Assembly (NCBI GenBank): GCA_963580285.1
Contig: OY757025.1
Location: 120,253,223-120,317,222 of the forward strand
Length of the DNA stretch: 64,000 nt
Source: Lucinisca nassula
Taxonomy: Eukaryota > Mollusca > Bivalvia > Lucinida > Lucinidae
Direction: 5' to 3'
Shown in pieces: positions 63,411 to 64,000 of this stretch. How positions within the stretch are numbered: the first letter of the stretch is position 1; each line of letters starts with the position of its first letter. A program made the position numbers and the translations under genes. The notes beneath the pieces were generated by a model. The model ran no database searches. It saw nothing but the letters and a program-made list of their open reading frames with translations, and had not been told where the DNA came from.

Positions 63411-63584
63411 TATAGGTATTATTTGCGGTAAAACCTACAATTTACATCCCCAAATGACAATTTTGAAACTAGTTATCCTCTAATTCACATAGAATAGATC
63501 CAGACAAGACGGTTTGCTATTCGTTTATCATTTTGCGCTAAAACCCACTTTGTCAACAATGGATATGTCCAGAGGTTCATTTTG

Positions 63585-63764
63585 TTTGTTTGAATTGAGG
63601 TTTAACGTCCCTGTCAATACTATTTAGGTCATTTTGGAGACGTTGCTTCCAATCTTGTGGAACTTTTACCTGACATTGAGATGAAATTACATCTCAAGCC
63701 CTGTCGCCCAATTAAACCAATAGGGTTTATATGACTCGCACAATTTTGCCTGGGTAGGTGCCAG
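63585..63764 (-). repeat. S1 retroposon, truncated
   Basis: TTGAGGTTTAACGTCCCTGT, GAGACGTTGCTTCCAATCTT, GACATTGAGATGAAATTACA, cut by the next element. Confidence 0.7.
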
Positions 63765-64000
63765 ATGCTCTGTCTCTATTTGGGTCCATTGGAGTCTAAC
63801 TGTTGGTTTTCTTTTGCTCTAGCATTTCTGTTGTTTCTTGCTGTCGAGCTCTCACCGTTGTTTCATCTCTGTGGTTGTTTGATTTTTTGTGTTCACAGAG
63901 ATGTTGCACTGATGAGGTAAGAGGCCGTCATGCGGACTGAACAAATTATTTGTCTTAATCGCGACGGAAGTAAGGGCGAGGATTGTGGCCACGTAAAATC
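63765..64000 (+). mobile_element. Penelope-like 3' end, continues past the window
   Basis: GATGCTCTGTCTCTATTTGG, TAACTGTTGGTTTTCTTTTG, ACAGAGATGTTGCACTGATG, TAAGGGCGAGGATTGTGGCC. Confidence 0.75.

Overview
The window is animal nuclear DNA, most probably from a bivalve mollusc. It is AT-rich, has spliced exons with canonical GT/AG sites separated by kilobase introns, and is crowded with tRNA-derived SINEs, small hairpin DNA transposons, Penelope-like retroelements, LINE and mariner relics and long microsatellites. The SINE tail ending in ACGTTAAAC and the Penelope-like reverse transcriptase are types I associate with molluscs. The species cannot be fixed from the sequence.

One gene can be followed with confidence. 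Eight plus-strand exons (24967-25096, 31884-31971, 45094-45389, 50238-50339, 52979-53106, 54913-55094, 60628-60738, about 62149-62309) join in frame into about 399 codons. The product has one complete and one incomplete cyclic nucleotide-binding (CNB) domain in tandem, closest in my judgement to CNBD2-like proteins. The gene runs off the right edge of the window, and its introns hold almost everything else from 25 kb on. Other possible host exons are a plus-strand exon at the left edge (2-184), a minus-strand terminal exon (2410-2618) and a few unassigned open frames.

Layout: 0-2 kb, edge exon and a broken LINE; 2-5.7 kb, candidate minus exon, piggyBac-like hairpin element, CT microsatellite and a decayed long-period repeat; 6-13 kb, Penelope-like 3' ends pierced by hairpin MITEs, and a LINE fragment split by a MITE; 13-16.3 kb, MITEs and SINEs; 16.3-24.9 kb, SINEs, two arrays of palindromic GATATC monomers enclosed by one pair of inverted ends, and nested MITEs; 25-31 kb, exon 1, a second GATATC element and a 22-bp minisatellite; 32-37 kb, exon 2, mariner relic, LINE relic and large-hairpin MITEs; 38-50 kb, Penelope-like copies with coding sequence, TACA/CA microsatellites and exons 3-4; 52-64 kb, exons 5-8, a GIY-YIG endonuclease relic and a satellite with the CCTTGACCTTGACATTTGACC motif.

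The most striking non-genic signal is a nearly identical perfect palindrome (20-base arms) at the centre of MITE families whose ends are otherwise unrelated. Second is a class of element in which about 42-45-bp inverted ends enclose arrays of about 21-bp palindromic monomers, with different monomers in different copies. I found no prokaryotic features, CRISPR arrays, rRNA genes or convincing functional tRNA genes. All boundaries and family assignments were read by eye.
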